A stretch of DNA of 64,000 nucleotides from Micrococcales bacterium. Its GTDB lineage: Bacteria > Actinomycetota > Actinomycetes > Actinomycetales > Microbacteriaceae. Below are positions 26,193-34,311 of the stretch, one piece after another (positions within the stretch are counted from its first letter, which is position 1; every line of letters begins with the position of its first letter). The stretch covers positions 333,412 through 397,411 of the forward strand of contig JAFKIY010000002.1 in assembly GCA_017306245.1 (NCBI GenBank), read 5' to 3'. The position numbers and the translations under genes are program-made. Below the pieces are notes generated by a model, which was given only the letters and a program-made list of their open reading frames with translations, searched no databases and was not told the origin of the DNA.

Positions 26193-26221
26193 AGCGCGGC
26201 CTCGAGCGAGTCCAGCACGAG
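26193..26221. repeat. Left 29-bp direct repeat of the SIR2 insertion
   Basis: Identical to 28209-28237. Similarity continues weakly past the repeat (CCCGAT at the same spacing), showing that this is a remnant of a tetR-like 3' coding end. Confidence 0.85.
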
Positions 26222-26308
26222 AATGAACCCGATATCAGGCCAAGTGCGTAAGGGGGACAAAAATGAACTGTCTTCGGGTCTGGCCCGCCCTTGTGCTAAC
26301 AATGTCTC

Positions 26309-28174
26309 ATGAGTTTGGGCCATGTCATTGGGAATGCCGTAAACCAATTCGATCCCGCCAAACTGGTCCGGGAAATGAGCTTGGAGTCCGCCAAGCAATT
26401 GGTGATTTTGACTGGCGCAGGTGCATCGATGGAGCACCCGAGCCATGTGCCGTCTGGGGTCGAGTTGATGAATCAGGCACTCAGGGATTACTTCCTACCC
26501 GGCGTCGCCCACGATCTCAGAAACGCTTACACGGAAATTCGGAAGATTACTGGTGCTCCCCGAAGTGCCTATGTTGGTCGGCCAAGGCTGGAGGCTGTGC
26601 TCGACGTAGTTGCGACGAGCTACGGGGCGGTGGCCCTTGGGCACCTCACGTCCCGCTTCATCGGGCGGGAACCGAACCGCGTGCACAGAATGCTCGCCGC
26701 GCATCTAGCCGCTGGTGGCCGCCAAGTGACGGCAAACTTTGATCGCCTGATCGAGCATGCGCTCGAGGAGAGGGCCGCCATCGCGCCGTTTCACTTCCAC
26801 GGATCAGTAGAGGGAACCGAAGACGCATTGCCATTTGGCGCTCGACTTGGCGAGATCGAGCACGGGTTCAACGACGCCGATCGGGAGAAGTTTCTTTCCG
26901 CACTCTCTGCCGTCGACATCACGACAATTGCGTGGTTTGGGTATTCATTCTCTGACTATTTTGATGCGACGCCCGCACTAATCGGAGCCATCAACGAAGG
27001 GCGGTTCGATGGCAAGAACTTTCTTTGGTTTGCCCACGGAAGCGACGCCCCACATGTGTCGGAGATCGATATTGCTAGCGAAGACAACCCGGCTGTGCTA
27101 CTGAGTGCGCACGCGAGAGGCTTGCGGGTGGTCAAGATCGGTGGGTGTAGTGGGGATGCGCTGTTTCAGTTGCTCAAGGAACTGGAATGTATGCTCGACG
27201 ATGCCTGGGCGCAACCGGAGTCATGCAATGGATCGGATCTCCCGCTGGACTCTCCGTTTTCGGCAGAACAGGACGCGAAGGTCCATGCAACCGTCAATTT
27301 GCTTGGGCGCTTCGGCCTCATCGGTCGCGTGGGTCATTCAACCGAAAATCTTGGCCTTTCAGTCGAAGAACTGCCGGGGAGCGCCGCGGCCGAATATTGG
27401 TGGAAGAAGGGAGCGTACAAGAAAGCATTCCGTGCTTCGTTGGAAACCCTTGACCGGACCGATCAGACTTATCGGATTCGGCGACTATTGTTGGGGGCGC
27501 GAATCGATTGGATTCGGGGCCGGTTGATTTGGGCTGGGATTCGGGTGGTAGCTGCGATCAGACTTATTGATCGTGAAACAGAGGAGACTCCAGAACTTTA
27601 TGTGGAAGCGCTCGAGCGCTTTGGTCGAGTTGCTGTGCACATGGCTCGCAGTCTTGATACTCGCTTTTTCCCGCTGTGGCTGCTTCGCAGAGCCGTCCCA
27701 GATTACGTTCATCGGATGAGTTCTATTGGGAAACTCGCGGCTGTCGTCAGTGTGGTCCCCATTGCTCACGCGTCTGATGCGCTGCAGAACTACTTTCGTG
27801 AAGTGGGCCGAATCGACAGGGCTGCGGATCGGCCAATTGCAGCAGCGCGACGGAGAGAACTACTGGAGCGCTTCAGCGAGTTCGAGTCACTCGACTCCTA
27901 TGTGGATTACGTTCGAGGCAACGCGAACATCGGATCGTGGACGTTTCCTGTCGGACCCCGGACATGGCAAGAGCAGATGGCCAAGTTATACACGGTCGTG
28001 GGGAATGAGGCTGACATCCATCGAATGGCTCTTCTGAACAGCCCTCGTCGTGACGCTACTCTCTTTGATGCAGTACGTGCTGCTTGTGCGCTCGACGTGA
28101 CAGGGTGGCAGCGCCTTCGGATGGTGGTCTTATTCGCTGTGAATCGGCATCGAGTGCGCGCGCCCCGCACCTGA
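26309..28174 (+). CDS. SIR2-domain protein, putative antiphage defence effector
   Basis: A 621-residue protein from ATG at 26309. An N-terminal SIR2 domain (about 25-280) has the NAD-site GAGAS (36-40), [10 protein letters not shown] (141-150), HFHGS (162-166) and GYSFSDYFD (211-219), the set expected in SIR2 NADases. The C-terminal half (about 330-621) is helical, TPR-like in character, and not recognised. This architecture matches SIR2 effectors of defence systems that deplete NAD on infection; no partner gene (Argonaute, TIR, HerA or DSAD) is adjacent, so it may act alone. GC is visibly lower than neighbours. Its 3' end overlaps the tetR gene tail to tail by 45 bp. Confidence 0.82.
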   Translation: MSLGHVIGNAVNQFDPAKLVREMSLESAKQLVILTGAGASMEHPSHVPSGVELMNQALRDYFLPGVAHDLRNAYTEIRKITGAPRSAYVGRPRLEAVLDVVATSYGAVALGHLTSRFIGREPNRVHRMLAAHLAAGGRQVTANFDRLIEHALEERAAIAPFHFHGSVEGTEDALPFGARLGEIEHGFNDADREKFLSALSAVDITTIAWFGYSFSDYFDATPALIGAINEGRFDGKNFLWFAHGSDAPHVSEIDIASEDNPAVLLSAHARGLRVVKIGGCSGDALFQLLKELECMLDDAWAQPESCNGSDLPLDSPFSAEQDAKVHATVNLLGRFGLIGRVGHSTENLGLSVEELPGSAAAEYWWKKGAYKKAFRASLETLDRTDQTYRIRRLLLGARIDWIRGRLIWAGIRVVAAIRLIDRETEETPELYVEALERFGRVAVHMARSLDTRFFPLWLLRRAVPDYVHRMSSIGKLAAVVSVVPIAHASDALQNYFREVGRIDRAADRPIAAARRRELLERFSEFESLDSYVDYVRGNANIGSWTFPVGPRTWQEQMAKLYTVVGNEADIHRMALLNSPRRDATLFDAVRAACALDVTGWQRLRMVVLFAVNRHRVRAPRT

Positions 28175-28861
28175 GTCATCAACGCCACTCGCGCCCTGCT
28201 CCTTCGCAAGCGCGGCCTCGAGCGAGTCCAGCACGAGGTCGAGCCCGATCGTGAACTCGTTGCTGTACTGGTAACCGGGCTGCATCACATGCTCCACCGT
28301 CAACTCGGCAAGATACGGGAACTCCGCGACCGCCAACTGCGCCATCATCGCCTCAGCCACTTCCGCCGATTGTTCCTCGGTCGCCAGCGGCAGCGCCGCC
28401 TCCTGCAGCGCGAACCCATAAATGTAACTGTCGATGAGCGAAAACGCGTGGGCGGCTAGCGCCACAGAGAACCCGCCATTCCGAAACGTCCCGATCACCC
28501 GATCATGGTGACGCAGCGTCGAAGTCCCGGGTTGGGTGGCCGAATCCCGCAAACCACTCACCCACGGATGCCGGGTCAGCATCGCATGAAACGACACTGA
28601 ACGCTTCCGGATGGCCGTGCGCCAGTCATCGCTGTGCGATGGAAGCTCGATCTCGGCGAACACCGCATCCACCATTCCGTTGAGCAGGTCAGCCTTGTTT
28701 GCGACGTGGTTGTACAGCGACATCGCCTCTACGCCGAGTGCTTCGCCGAGCCCGCGCATCGTCAGCCCGCCGATGCCGCGGGCCCCCGCCAGCTCAATCG
28801 CGGTGTGCAGGATGCGTTCCCGCGTGAGTGGCACGCGTGGTGCAGTCTCAGCCCTGGCCAT
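28130..28861 (-). CDS. TetR-family repressor with chimeric C-terminus
   Basis: About 243 residues from ATG at 28861. The N-terminal helix-turn-helix ([38 protein letters not shown]) and C-terminal ligand domain ([31 protein letters not shown] region) fit TetR. After [10 protein letters not shown] the last 25 residues or so come from the right end of the SIR2 insertion and are not TetR-like, so the C-terminus is probably replaced. It is divergent from the DUF4386 gene across three TTACNNNGTAA sites, likely its operators. Upstream in-frame starts are possible but add an atypical stretch. Confidence 0.85.
   Translation of the reverse strand: MARAETAPRVPLTRERILHTAIELAGARGIGGLTMRGLGEALGVEAMSLYNHVANKADLLNGMVDAVFAEIELPSHSDDWRTAIRKRSVSFHAMLTRHPWVSGLRDSATQPGTSTLRHHDRVIGTFRNGGFSVALAAHAFSLIDSYIYGFALQEAALPLATEEQSAEVAEAMMAQLAVAEFPYLAELTVEHVMQPGYQYSNEFTIGLDLVLDSLEAALAKEQGASGVDDSGAGRAHSMPIHSE
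28209..28237. repeat. Right 29-bp direct repeat of the SIR2 insertion
   Basis: Lies in the coding region of the TetR C-terminal helix; identical to 26193-26221. It marks the point where normal TetR sequence gives way to residues read from the insertion. Confidence 0.85.
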
Positions 28862-28895
28862 GGACACCCCTCTGCTCGTAGCGTGCACGAAACAC

Positions 28896-28959
28896 TTGAC
28901 GCAACTTACGTTGTATGCTTTAGTACTTACATCGTAAGGCAATTCGTCTTACATCGTAA
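28896..28959. promoter_or_regulatory. Promoter of DUF4386 gene with three TetR-type operators
   Basis: TTACGTTGTAT (28906-28916), TTACATCGTAA (28927-28937) and TTACATCGTAA (28949-28959) repeat with 21-22 bp spacing, two helical turns. A promoter for the forward gene (TTGACG 28896-28901, 17-base spacer, TTTAGT 28919-28924) overlaps the first sites. The phased arrangement is what cooperative TetR binding would use. Confidence 0.68.
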
Positions 28960-28980
28960 ACCAACACTAGGAGCAATTCT

Positions 28981-29694
28981 GTGAACACCATAATCCTCAA
29001 TCCGACGTCCGCGGCACCCGCCCGCGCGATCAGGAACTTCACCCGCTGGTCGCCCCGTACCGCCAGTCTCATCGCAGGCATCGCGCTCGCTGTGATGGCG
29101 GTTGTCGCGGGCGTAGCAAACTTCGCCGCGATCACCCCGCTCGTCATCCCGGGCGACGCGGTCGCTACGGCCGAAGCCGTCGGCAGTAACCAGACACAGT
29201 TCCTGGCCGGCATCATCGGGCTGTACTTCGTGATCCTCCTCGACATCCTCGTGGCCGCGGCTTGGTTCACGCTCTTCGCGCCCGTCAATCGCACGCTGTC
29301 GGCGGTCGCCGCCTGGGCGCGCGTCGTGTTCGCTCTCGGGTTCGCCGTCGCGATCAGCCAATTGGTCGTCGCGCTCGTGAGCACCGCGGACCCGGCCGCA
29401 ACTCTGGCAGCAGCATCCGCCTTCACCGCCATCTGGGTGAGCGTGCTCGGCATCTTCGGTATCCACCTCCTGCTGGTCGGGTACCTCGCCTTCCGGTCCG
29501 GATTCATTGCCCGCATCTTCGGCATCCTGCTGGCGCTCGCCGGCGCAGGCTACATCGCGGATGCGATCGGCATGCTCACGATCCCCGGATTCACCGCCAT
29601 CTTCGCCGGCTTCCTGTTCGTCGGAGAACTCGCCATAATCTTCTGGCTGCTCATCCGCGGACCGCGGTTGTCGCGGGTAGCGACGGCATCCTGA
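28981..29694 (+). CDS. DUF4386 family membrane protein
   Basis: A 237-residue protein from GTG at 28981 with AGGAG upstream. About six hydrophobic helices: 31-50, 74-98, 107-130, 140-168, 175-195 and 204-224. The order and the NQTQFLAGIIGLYFVILLDILVAA-type second helix fit DUF4386, small integral membrane proteins of unknown function, commonly paired with a TetR regulator. It is the only forward gene behind the TetR operators, so it is probably the TetR target; a transport or resistance role is inferred. Confidence 0.82.
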   Translation: MNTIILNPTSAAPARAIRNFTRWSPRTASLIAGIALAVMAVVAGVANFAAITPLVIPGDAVATAEAVGSNQTQFLAGIIGLYFVILLDILVAAAWFTLFAPVNRTLSAVAAWARVVFALGFAVAISQLVVALVSTADPAATLAAASAFTAIWVSVLGIFGIHLLLVGYLAFRSGFIARIFGILLALAGAGYIADAIGMLTIPGFTAIFAGFLFVGELAIIFWLLIRGPRLSRVATAS

Positions 29695-29731
29695 GCCGGG
29701 CGTGCGGCGCCGTACTGCGGTCAGGCCACGG

Positions 29732-30163
29732 TCAGCTCAGGATGCTCCGCACCGTCAGTTCGGGGAATCTGCCGAAGTCGCGGTCGAGGGTCAACAGCTC
29801 CGTCACGCCGTGCGTCAGGCACAGCGCCGCGATGCGCGCATCGCGCACCGCGGGACCCGCGATTCGACCGGATTCCACAATTCGACGCAGCACCTCCCAG
29901 TGGTTCGCCGTCTCGGAAAGCAACTGCAGAGACGGCGAACTCAGCCAGGCATCGATCTGGGTGCGAGCACGGGCGGGCAGCCCGCGGCCGGGAAAGATCT
30001 TCGGATTCGTCGCCACCGCGTAAAACTCGTGGACGCATGGCCACGGGATCGCCCACGCCACCGGACTCTGTGCAAGATCGGTGATCGTGGCGCGGGCGGC
30101 GTCGTGGAACGGCGAGTCCGAGAAGAACGCATACATGAGCACGTTCGTGTCGACTGCCAGCAT
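29732..30163 (-). CDS. vapC: PIN-domain ribonuclease toxin (VapC-like)
   Basis: A 143-residue protein with the acidic PIN quartet: Asp in MLAVDTNVLMYAF, Glu in CVHEFYAV (about 46), Asp in VRDARIAALCLTHGV (about 107) and the late TLDRDFGRFPEL. PIN toxins of VapBC modules cleave tRNA or rRNA when freed from VapB. It starts 3 bp after the VapB-like gene on the same strand, the classic antitoxin-first order. Confidence 0.88.
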   Translation of the reverse strand: MLAVDTNVLMYAFFSDSPFHDAARATITDLAQSPVAWAIPWPCVHEFYAVATNPKIFPGRGLPARARTQIDAWLSSPSLQLLSETANHWEVLRRIVESGRIAGPAVRDARIAALCLTHGVTELLTLDRDFGRFPELTVRSILS

Positions 30164-30166
30164 GTT

Positions 30167-30418
30167 TTAGCCTCGCTCGTCGTACGACTTCAGCACCAAC
30201 TCGTGCAGGGAGAGACCGCGAAACTCGGGATCCATCGACTGCCAGCCAGTCGTGCTCGCATCCTTCAGTACGAAGGGCGTGGTCTTGTCCTGCTCCTCGA
30301 GGGTTCGCGTCAGAGACTGTTGCACGATCGCTCTGGCGGTGGTGCCGCGCTCACGGGCAAGCTTCTTGACGGCCCGCACGAGTGCTTCGGGCAGGTCGAA
30401 CGTCGTCTTCATGGCCAT
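30167..30418 (-). CDS. vapB: Ribbon-helix-helix antitoxin (VapB-like)
   Basis: An 83-residue protein. The N-terminus MKTTFDLPEALVRAVKKLARERGTT is split into a strand and helix typical of ribbon-helix-helix DNA-binding antitoxins; the C-terminal part (FVLKDASTTGWQS, ELVLKSYDERG) would wrap the toxin. Two ATG codons (30418 and 30412) are possible. The -10 box lies within a few bases of the start, so the mRNA is nearly leaderless. It should repress its own promoter through the 18-bp palindrome upstream. Confidence 0.85.
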   Translation of the reverse strand: MAMKTTFDLPEALVRAVKKLARERGTTARAIVQQSLTRTLEEQDKTTPFVLKDASTTGWQSMDPEFRGLSLHELVLKSYDERG

Positions 30419-30428
30419 ATTCTATCGT

Positions 30429-30458
30429 GCAATACTGCTAGCAGTATTTAGTTGGCAA
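30429..30458 (-). promoter_or_regulatory. vapBC promoter with an 18-bp perfect palindrome
   Basis: AATACTGCTAGCAGTATT at 30431-30448 is a perfect palindrome between TTGCCA (30458-30453) and TATTGC (30434-30429), an 18-base spacing. The position between -35 and -10 is ideal for repression by a ribbon-helix-helix antitoxin. Confidence 0.78.
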
Positions 30459-30592
30459 CTGAGCAACACGTGAAGTTTGCCGCGAGTGAACCCATGTGAA
30501 CGAGAGGGGGAAGAACCGTGCTTTAGAGTTTCTCGCTCCCGCCACGTAGGGTGGGGCAAACGAGAGATCATCAAAAAACTGGAGTGATTGCT

Positions 30593-31270
30593 GTGCCCAT
30601 GGAGACCCCCACGCTGCCCCGCAGGAAACGCATGTTCACGGTGCTTGCCGCCGCATCAGTGCTTCTCCTCAGCACCGGATGCACGACCGACCTGGGCAGC
30701 GTATTCGGCGGCGGCTCCGGATCCGGCTCGTCCAGCAACGCGGACGGCAGCGGCAAGGACGGGGACGGCAAGGGCGGGGACGGCAAGGGCGGGGACAACT
30801 CCGCCGACGGCGACGGGTCCGCATCCGGCAGCCTGACCGGCAAAGAGTGCCTCCCCGGAAACTGGATCTTCGACAACGACGGCTTTGAACGATTCCTCGG
30901 GTCGCTCTCCGGAACGTTCGACATCGCCACCTCCGGAAACGTCGTGCTCACCATGCACCCAGACGGAGCCACCCAAACCAACTACGACCAATGGACGCAC
31001 GATGTCAGCGTGGAAGGCGGACGGTCGATCGTGGTGCGGCACGGCATCGACAAGGGAACGTTCACCGTATCGGGCGACGGCACCATGACAATGAACGACA
31101 CGTCGATCGGCTCGATCACCTCCATGACCATTCACGCGGAAGGTCAAACGATCAAACGCACCGTTGAACCCGAACCGTCCCTCTTCACGCAGGGCGCATT
31201 CGCCTGCAGTGGTGACACACTGGAGATAACCGTCGACGGATTCACGGCGGTCATGCACCGCGAACACTAG
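30593..31270 (+). CDS. Lipoprotein with Gly/Asp/Ser/Lys linker
   Basis: A 225-residue protein from GTG at 30593 with GGAG 8 bases upstream. The signal peptide ends in the lipobox LLLSTGC (about 23-29). A linker of about 55 residues contains a DGKGGDGKGGD repeat. The folded part from LTGKECLPGNWIFDND onward looks beta-rich with two Cys (ECL, FACSG) that may pair. It is surface-exposed and anchored by lipid. No enzyme motif is visible; the WIFDND...TFDIATSG pattern suggests a lipocalin-like or FABP-like beta barrel, an inference only. Confidence 0.7.
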   Translation: MPMETPTLPRRKRMFTVLAAASVLLLSTGCTTDLGSVFGGGSGSGSSSNADGSGKDGDGKGGDGKGGDNSADGDGSASGSLTGKECLPGNWIFDNDGFERFLGSLSGTFDIATSGNVVLTMHPDGATQTNYDQWTHDVSVEGGRSIVVRHGIDKGTFTVSGDGTMTMNDTSIGSITSMTIHAEGQTIKRTVEPEPSLFTQGAFACSGDTLEITVDGFTAVMHREH

Positions 31271-31298
31271 GCGGGCGCACAGCAGCAGGGGAGCGAAC

Positions 31299-31724
31299 AT
31301 GGCGGATGAGTCGGTACCCGTTATCGAAGAGTTGACCGTTGAGCAGTGCTGGAAACTCCTCGAGAAGGATGGCGTCGGCCGGCTCGCCACCGCCACGCTC
31401 CACCCGGCAACCGGCGAGGTCCTGCCCGACATCTTCCCGATCAACTTCCACGTGTTCGAGGAGCGCATCCTGTTCCGCACCGCGCCCGGCACAAAACTCA
31501 TCGACCTCACCGCCCAGCCCACGGTCGCATTTCAGACGGATGGCCACCGCGGCCACCGGCACTGGAGCGTCGTGGCCCGCGGCACCGCGCACCGCATGAT
31601 GTTCGACAGCGATATTCAGGAGTCCGGCATCCTCGATCTGCAGTCCACGCTCCCCACCGAGAAGTGGAACTACGTGCGCATCGAGGTCGACACGATCACC
31701 GGCATCCGGTTCCGCGGGGCCTGA
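31299..31724 (+). CDS. Pyridoxamine-5'-phosphate-oxidase-fold flavin protein
   Basis: A 141-residue protein. The split-barrel pattern is clear: CWKLLEKDGVGRLATATL, then VLPDIFPINFHVFEERILFRT, GTKLIDLTAQPTVAFQ and HWSVVARGTAHRM. Members bind FMN, F420 or heme and reduce or sense small molecules. It lies 28 bp after the lipoprotein on the same strand. The cofactor cannot be told apart by eye. Confidence 0.83.
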   Translation: MADESVPVIEELTVEQCWKLLEKDGVGRLATATLHPATGEVLPDIFPINFHVFEERILFRTAPGTKLIDLTAQPTVAFQTDGHRGHRHWSVVARGTAHRMMFDSDIQESGILDLQSTLPTEKWNYVRIEVDTITGIRFRGA

Positions 31725-31760
31725 CGCACTGCTCGGCGTGCACGTCGGCTCCGAATCGCG

Positions 31761-32486
31761 TCACTTGTCCAATGCGCGGTAGGCATCCGTCACCGCATCG
31801 ATTGCCGCAGCGACACCCTTGGACCACGGAGCGCCATGACCAGGCAGTACCCATTTCGCGCCCGTTGCGCGAAGCCGTTCCAGCGAGTCGATCGCCTGCG
31901 CGGGATCGTCGGTGAACGGCGCAGGCTGCGGCCCGACCTTCCCGGTGAGAACGTGACGCGTCGTGAGGCCATCGCCGACGAAGACCGCATCCACGAGAGG
32001 GACGTGCACCGCGATGCTGCCGGGCGAGTGCCCGGGGAGCCCGATGATGCGCGGGGAACCCGGCGCATCCAGGACCTGGCCGTCGGCAACCTCGTTGACC
32101 GAGGTGAGGTACGTGGTGCTCATGCCTCGCTTGGCGATCGCGTATCCGAAGAATTTCAGAAGCGGGCCGAGCTTCACTTTCCCCACTGTCGGCTTGCTCT
32201 TGACTTCCCCCCTGGCCCGCGCGGCATCCGCGGCATGGCAATACACGGGCACGCCGAACTCGCGGCGCAGGCGCTCGGCGAAACCAATGTGGTCGGTGTC
32301 GCCGTGGGTGAGGATGAGGGCCCGGATGTCGCCCGGCGTCCGCCCCATCGCCGTCAGCTCTGCGGTGAGATCACTCCAAGTTCCGGCGAGGCCCGAATCG
32401 ATGAGGGTCAGTCCGCTCTCGTCCTCGACGAGGTAGGCGGCGACAATGTCGTTGCCGATTCTGTGCAAGCCCGGTGCCAGTTCCAC
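31761..32486 (-). CDS. Metallo-beta-lactamase-fold hydrolase
   Basis: A 241-residue protein from GTG at 32486 with the MBL signature THGDTDHIG (HxHxDH-like, first His replaced by G-D order in THGDTDH), the later GLPGHSPGS His, VFVGDGL Asp and VLPGHG His, which bind two zinc ions. This subgroup includes glyoxalase II-like and lactonase-like hydrolases. No signal peptide, so cytoplasmic. The substrate is unknown. It is divergent from the ceramidase-like gene. Confidence 0.88.
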   Translation of the reverse strand: MELAPGLHRIGNDIVAAYLVEDESGLTLIDSGLAGTWSDLTAELTAMGRTPGDIRALILTHGDTDHIGFAERLRREFGVPVYCHAADAARARGEVKSKPTVGKVKLGPLLKFFGYAIAKRGMSTTYLTSVNEVADGQVLDAPGSPRIIGLPGHSPGSIAVHVPLVDAVFVGDGLTTRHVLTGKVGPQPAPFTDDPAQAIDSLERLRATGAKWVLPGHGAPWSKGVAAAIDAVTDAYRALDK

Positions 32487-32592
32487 GAAACTCCTTCTTC
32501 GACGTTTTGCCGAAAGCTACGATACAGAGGATGCCTCGAAGCCAGGTTGAAATTTTCGCAACCCGTTACCCCGTGAGGGGCCAAGGAGAATG

Positions 32593-33411
32593 ATGGTGCG
32601 GCGGACGCTGTGGGCCCTCCTGCTCGGCGCAGCCGTGTGCGCCGTCGCCTGGTACGCCACGTATGCGCTCGCCGGCACCGCTCTCCTCGCTCGCGCCGCC
32701 ACGTGCGTGCCCGGCCACTGCTTCTGCGAGCACGCGGCCGGATTCCCCGACCAACTCGCGAACTCCGTCAGCTCGTTCGCGTTCGTGCTTCTCGGCGCGT
32801 GGGTGGTGCTCTCGCGCCGTACCGGCTTGCGTGCAACTCTCGCGCCTGGCATCCGCAAACCCGCCACCCGAGAGGACGTGCTCATACCGCTCCTCGGAAT
32901 CACGATGCTCTTCATCGGGGTGTCCAGTTTCTTCTACCACGCGACGCTGTCGTTCTTCGGGCAGTTCCTGGACATCTTCTCCATGTACACGTTCGGGCTG
33001 CTCCTTTTTTTCGGCGCACTGTATCGGGCCGGGCGCCTTCGCGGAAGCTACGCACTCGCCGGCTTCGTCGCAGCGAGCATCGTCTTCGGACTGCTGCAGT
33101 TCGCCTTCCCGGATGCCCGCCGCATCCTGTTCACGGCGCTGCTCGTGCCCGGAATCATCCTCGAACTCACGCCGTGGGTCACGGGGCACAGCCCGCGATC
33201 GCGGCGCGTATGGGCGATCTACGCGGGCCTCGGTGTCATGGTCGTCGCGTACGGGATCTGGTTGCTCGACCAGACGCCGGCATTCTGCGATCCCGGTTCA
33301 CTCCTGCAGGGCCACGCGATCTGGCACGTGCTCGGAGCGGTCGCGGCATTCCTGGTGTTCATCCACTACCGGCGCACCCCGCATCTGTGGTTGCGGGTCG
33401 GATCGGACTGA
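32593..33411 (+). CDS. Ceramidase-like CREST-family membrane protein
   Basis: A 272-residue protein with about seven helices. ATG at 32593 is preferred to ATG at 32590 because AAGGAG then sits 5 bases away. Motifs match the alkaline ceramidase/CREST superfamily: CVPGHCFCEHA (about 38-48), SSVS-like loop, SSFFYHATLSFFGQFLDIFSM with His and Asp, and HAIWHVLGA (HxxxH) near the C-terminus, which together form a zinc site for amide hydrolysis. In actinobacteria the natural lipid substrate is unclear. Its neighbour across a hairpin is an SGNH hydrolase, a suggestive but unproven lipid link. Confidence 0.82.
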   Translation: MVRRTLWALLLGAAVCAVAWYATYALAGTALLARAATCVPGHCFCEHAAGFPDQLANSVSSFAFVLLGAWVVLSRRTGLRATLAPGIRKPATREDVLIPLLGITMLFIGVSSFFYHATLSFFGQFLDIFSMYTFGLLLFFGALYRAGRLRGSYALAGFVAASIVFGLLQFAFPDARRILFTALLVPGIILELTPWVTGHSPRSRRVWAIYAGLGVMVVAYGIWLLDQTPAFCDPGSLLQGHAIWHVLGAVAAFLVFIHYRRTPHLWLRVGSD

Positions 33412-33465
33412 GTTGCGAGTTGTGGTCCTCCAATTGGGTCGGGACGGGCCAAATTTCGCAACTCA
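33409..33465. repeat. Imperfect long hairpin between convergent genes
   Basis: TGAGTTGCGA (33409-33418) pairs with TCGCAACTCA (33456-33465), and the pairing extends inward imperfectly to GTGGTCC/GGGCCAAA. It lies between the ceramidase-like gene and the convergent SGNH hydrolase and may serve as a terminator for both. Its opening TTGTGGTC resembles part of element A1. Confidence 0.6.
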
Positions 33466-33503
33466 CGGAAAATGCAGGTCGACATAATGACGGGCGAGTC
33501 GAG

Positions 33504-34289
33504 TCAGGGCAACTCCACGGGCATAAGCGTCGGCCGCTTCGGCTCGCGGCCATCGCCGGATGACCTCCCGGTGAGCCGCCTCCCGATCCACGGGACCACA
33601 TAGCCGCGCCAGTAGGCGACAGTTCCCGGGCGTCGAAGCTCCGGCACCTCGTCACCCCAGTCGGGCACGGGCACACCGAGCGCCGTCAGAATGTTGGTCG
33701 CGACGCGGCGATGCCCGAGCGCGTTGAGGTGCAATTTGTCTACCGACCAGTAGCGCAATTGGGTGAGTTCGGCATCCGACCAGTTGTCGACAAAGGTCAC
33801 CATGTCGGATTCTGGCACCCGTGCTCGCACCGCTACCGCCAACTGTTCGCCCCGCATCTCGATACGTGCCCCGAGCGGAATATGATTCGTCGGATTGCCT
33901 CCGCTGAGCAGCAGGACGTGGATGCCGGCAGCCATCGCCTTCTCGGCCGCGGACGCCAACTGGTCGGCCACCGACTCGACGGAAACCTTCGGCCGCATGA
34001 TGTCATTGCCGCCGCCGTTGAGGCTCAGCAGGTCCGGCTTCAGCGAAATTGCCGCATCCAGTTGCTCATCGATGATCGGTCCGAGCAGTCGACCCCGGAT
34101 GGCCAGATTCGCGTAGCCGAAGTCGCCGGCTGCCGAACCGGAAGCGGCGCGGCTTGAAGCGGCGTGTGCGCGCGCGAGGCCGAGCGCGACGAGGTCGGCC
34201 CACCCGCGCACTGCGCCATCCGGGAGCTCATCGCCCACGCCCTCGGTGAAACTGTCGCCGATCGCGGCGTAACTGCCAAACGATTTCAT
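33504..34289 (-). CDS. SGNH/GDSL hydrolase
   Basis: A 261-residue protein from ATG at 34289. Block I IGDSFTEGVGD with the nucleophile Ser (about 12), block II G in LAIRGRLL, block III LNGGGNDIMRP, and block V Asp/His in DKLHLNALGHRRVA. It should be an esterase or acyl-hydrolase. No signal peptide is visible. The C-terminal 50 residues are Arg/Pro-rich. Substrate unknown. Confidence 0.88.
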   Translation of the reverse strand: MKSFGSYAAIGDSFTEGVGDELPDGAVRGWADLVALGLARAHAASSRAASGSAAGDFGYANLAIRGRLLGPIIDEQLDAAISLKPDLLSLNGGGNDIMRPKVSVESVADQLASAAEKAMAAGIHVLLLSGGNPTNHIPLGARIEMRGEQLAVAVRARVPESDMVTFVDNWSDAELTQLRYWSVDKLHLNALGHRRVATNILTALGVPVPDWGDEVPELRRPGTVAYWRGYVVPWIGRRLTGRSSGDGREPKRPTLMPVELP

Positions 34290-34311
34290 GAGGTTGCTTC
34301 CGTCGTGAGCA

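Larger units (their letters stand above)
26193..28237. mobile_element. 2.0-kb insertion carrying a SIR2 gene, flanked by 29-bp direct repeats
   Basis: Identical 29-bp sequences at 26193-26221 and 28209-28237 begin AGCGCGGCCTCGAGCGAGTC and are 2016 bp apart. On the minus strand both encode [10 protein letters not shown], the C-terminal helix of the TetR protein at 28130-28861. The left copy is part of a stranded 3' tail of a tetR gene ending ALRRS-stop at 26180. The right copy continues into an abnormal TetR tail read from inside the SIR2 gene. No integrase lies inside. The unit looks like a defence-gene cargo inserted at a tetR 3' end, or a collapsed duplication. Confidence 0.7.
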
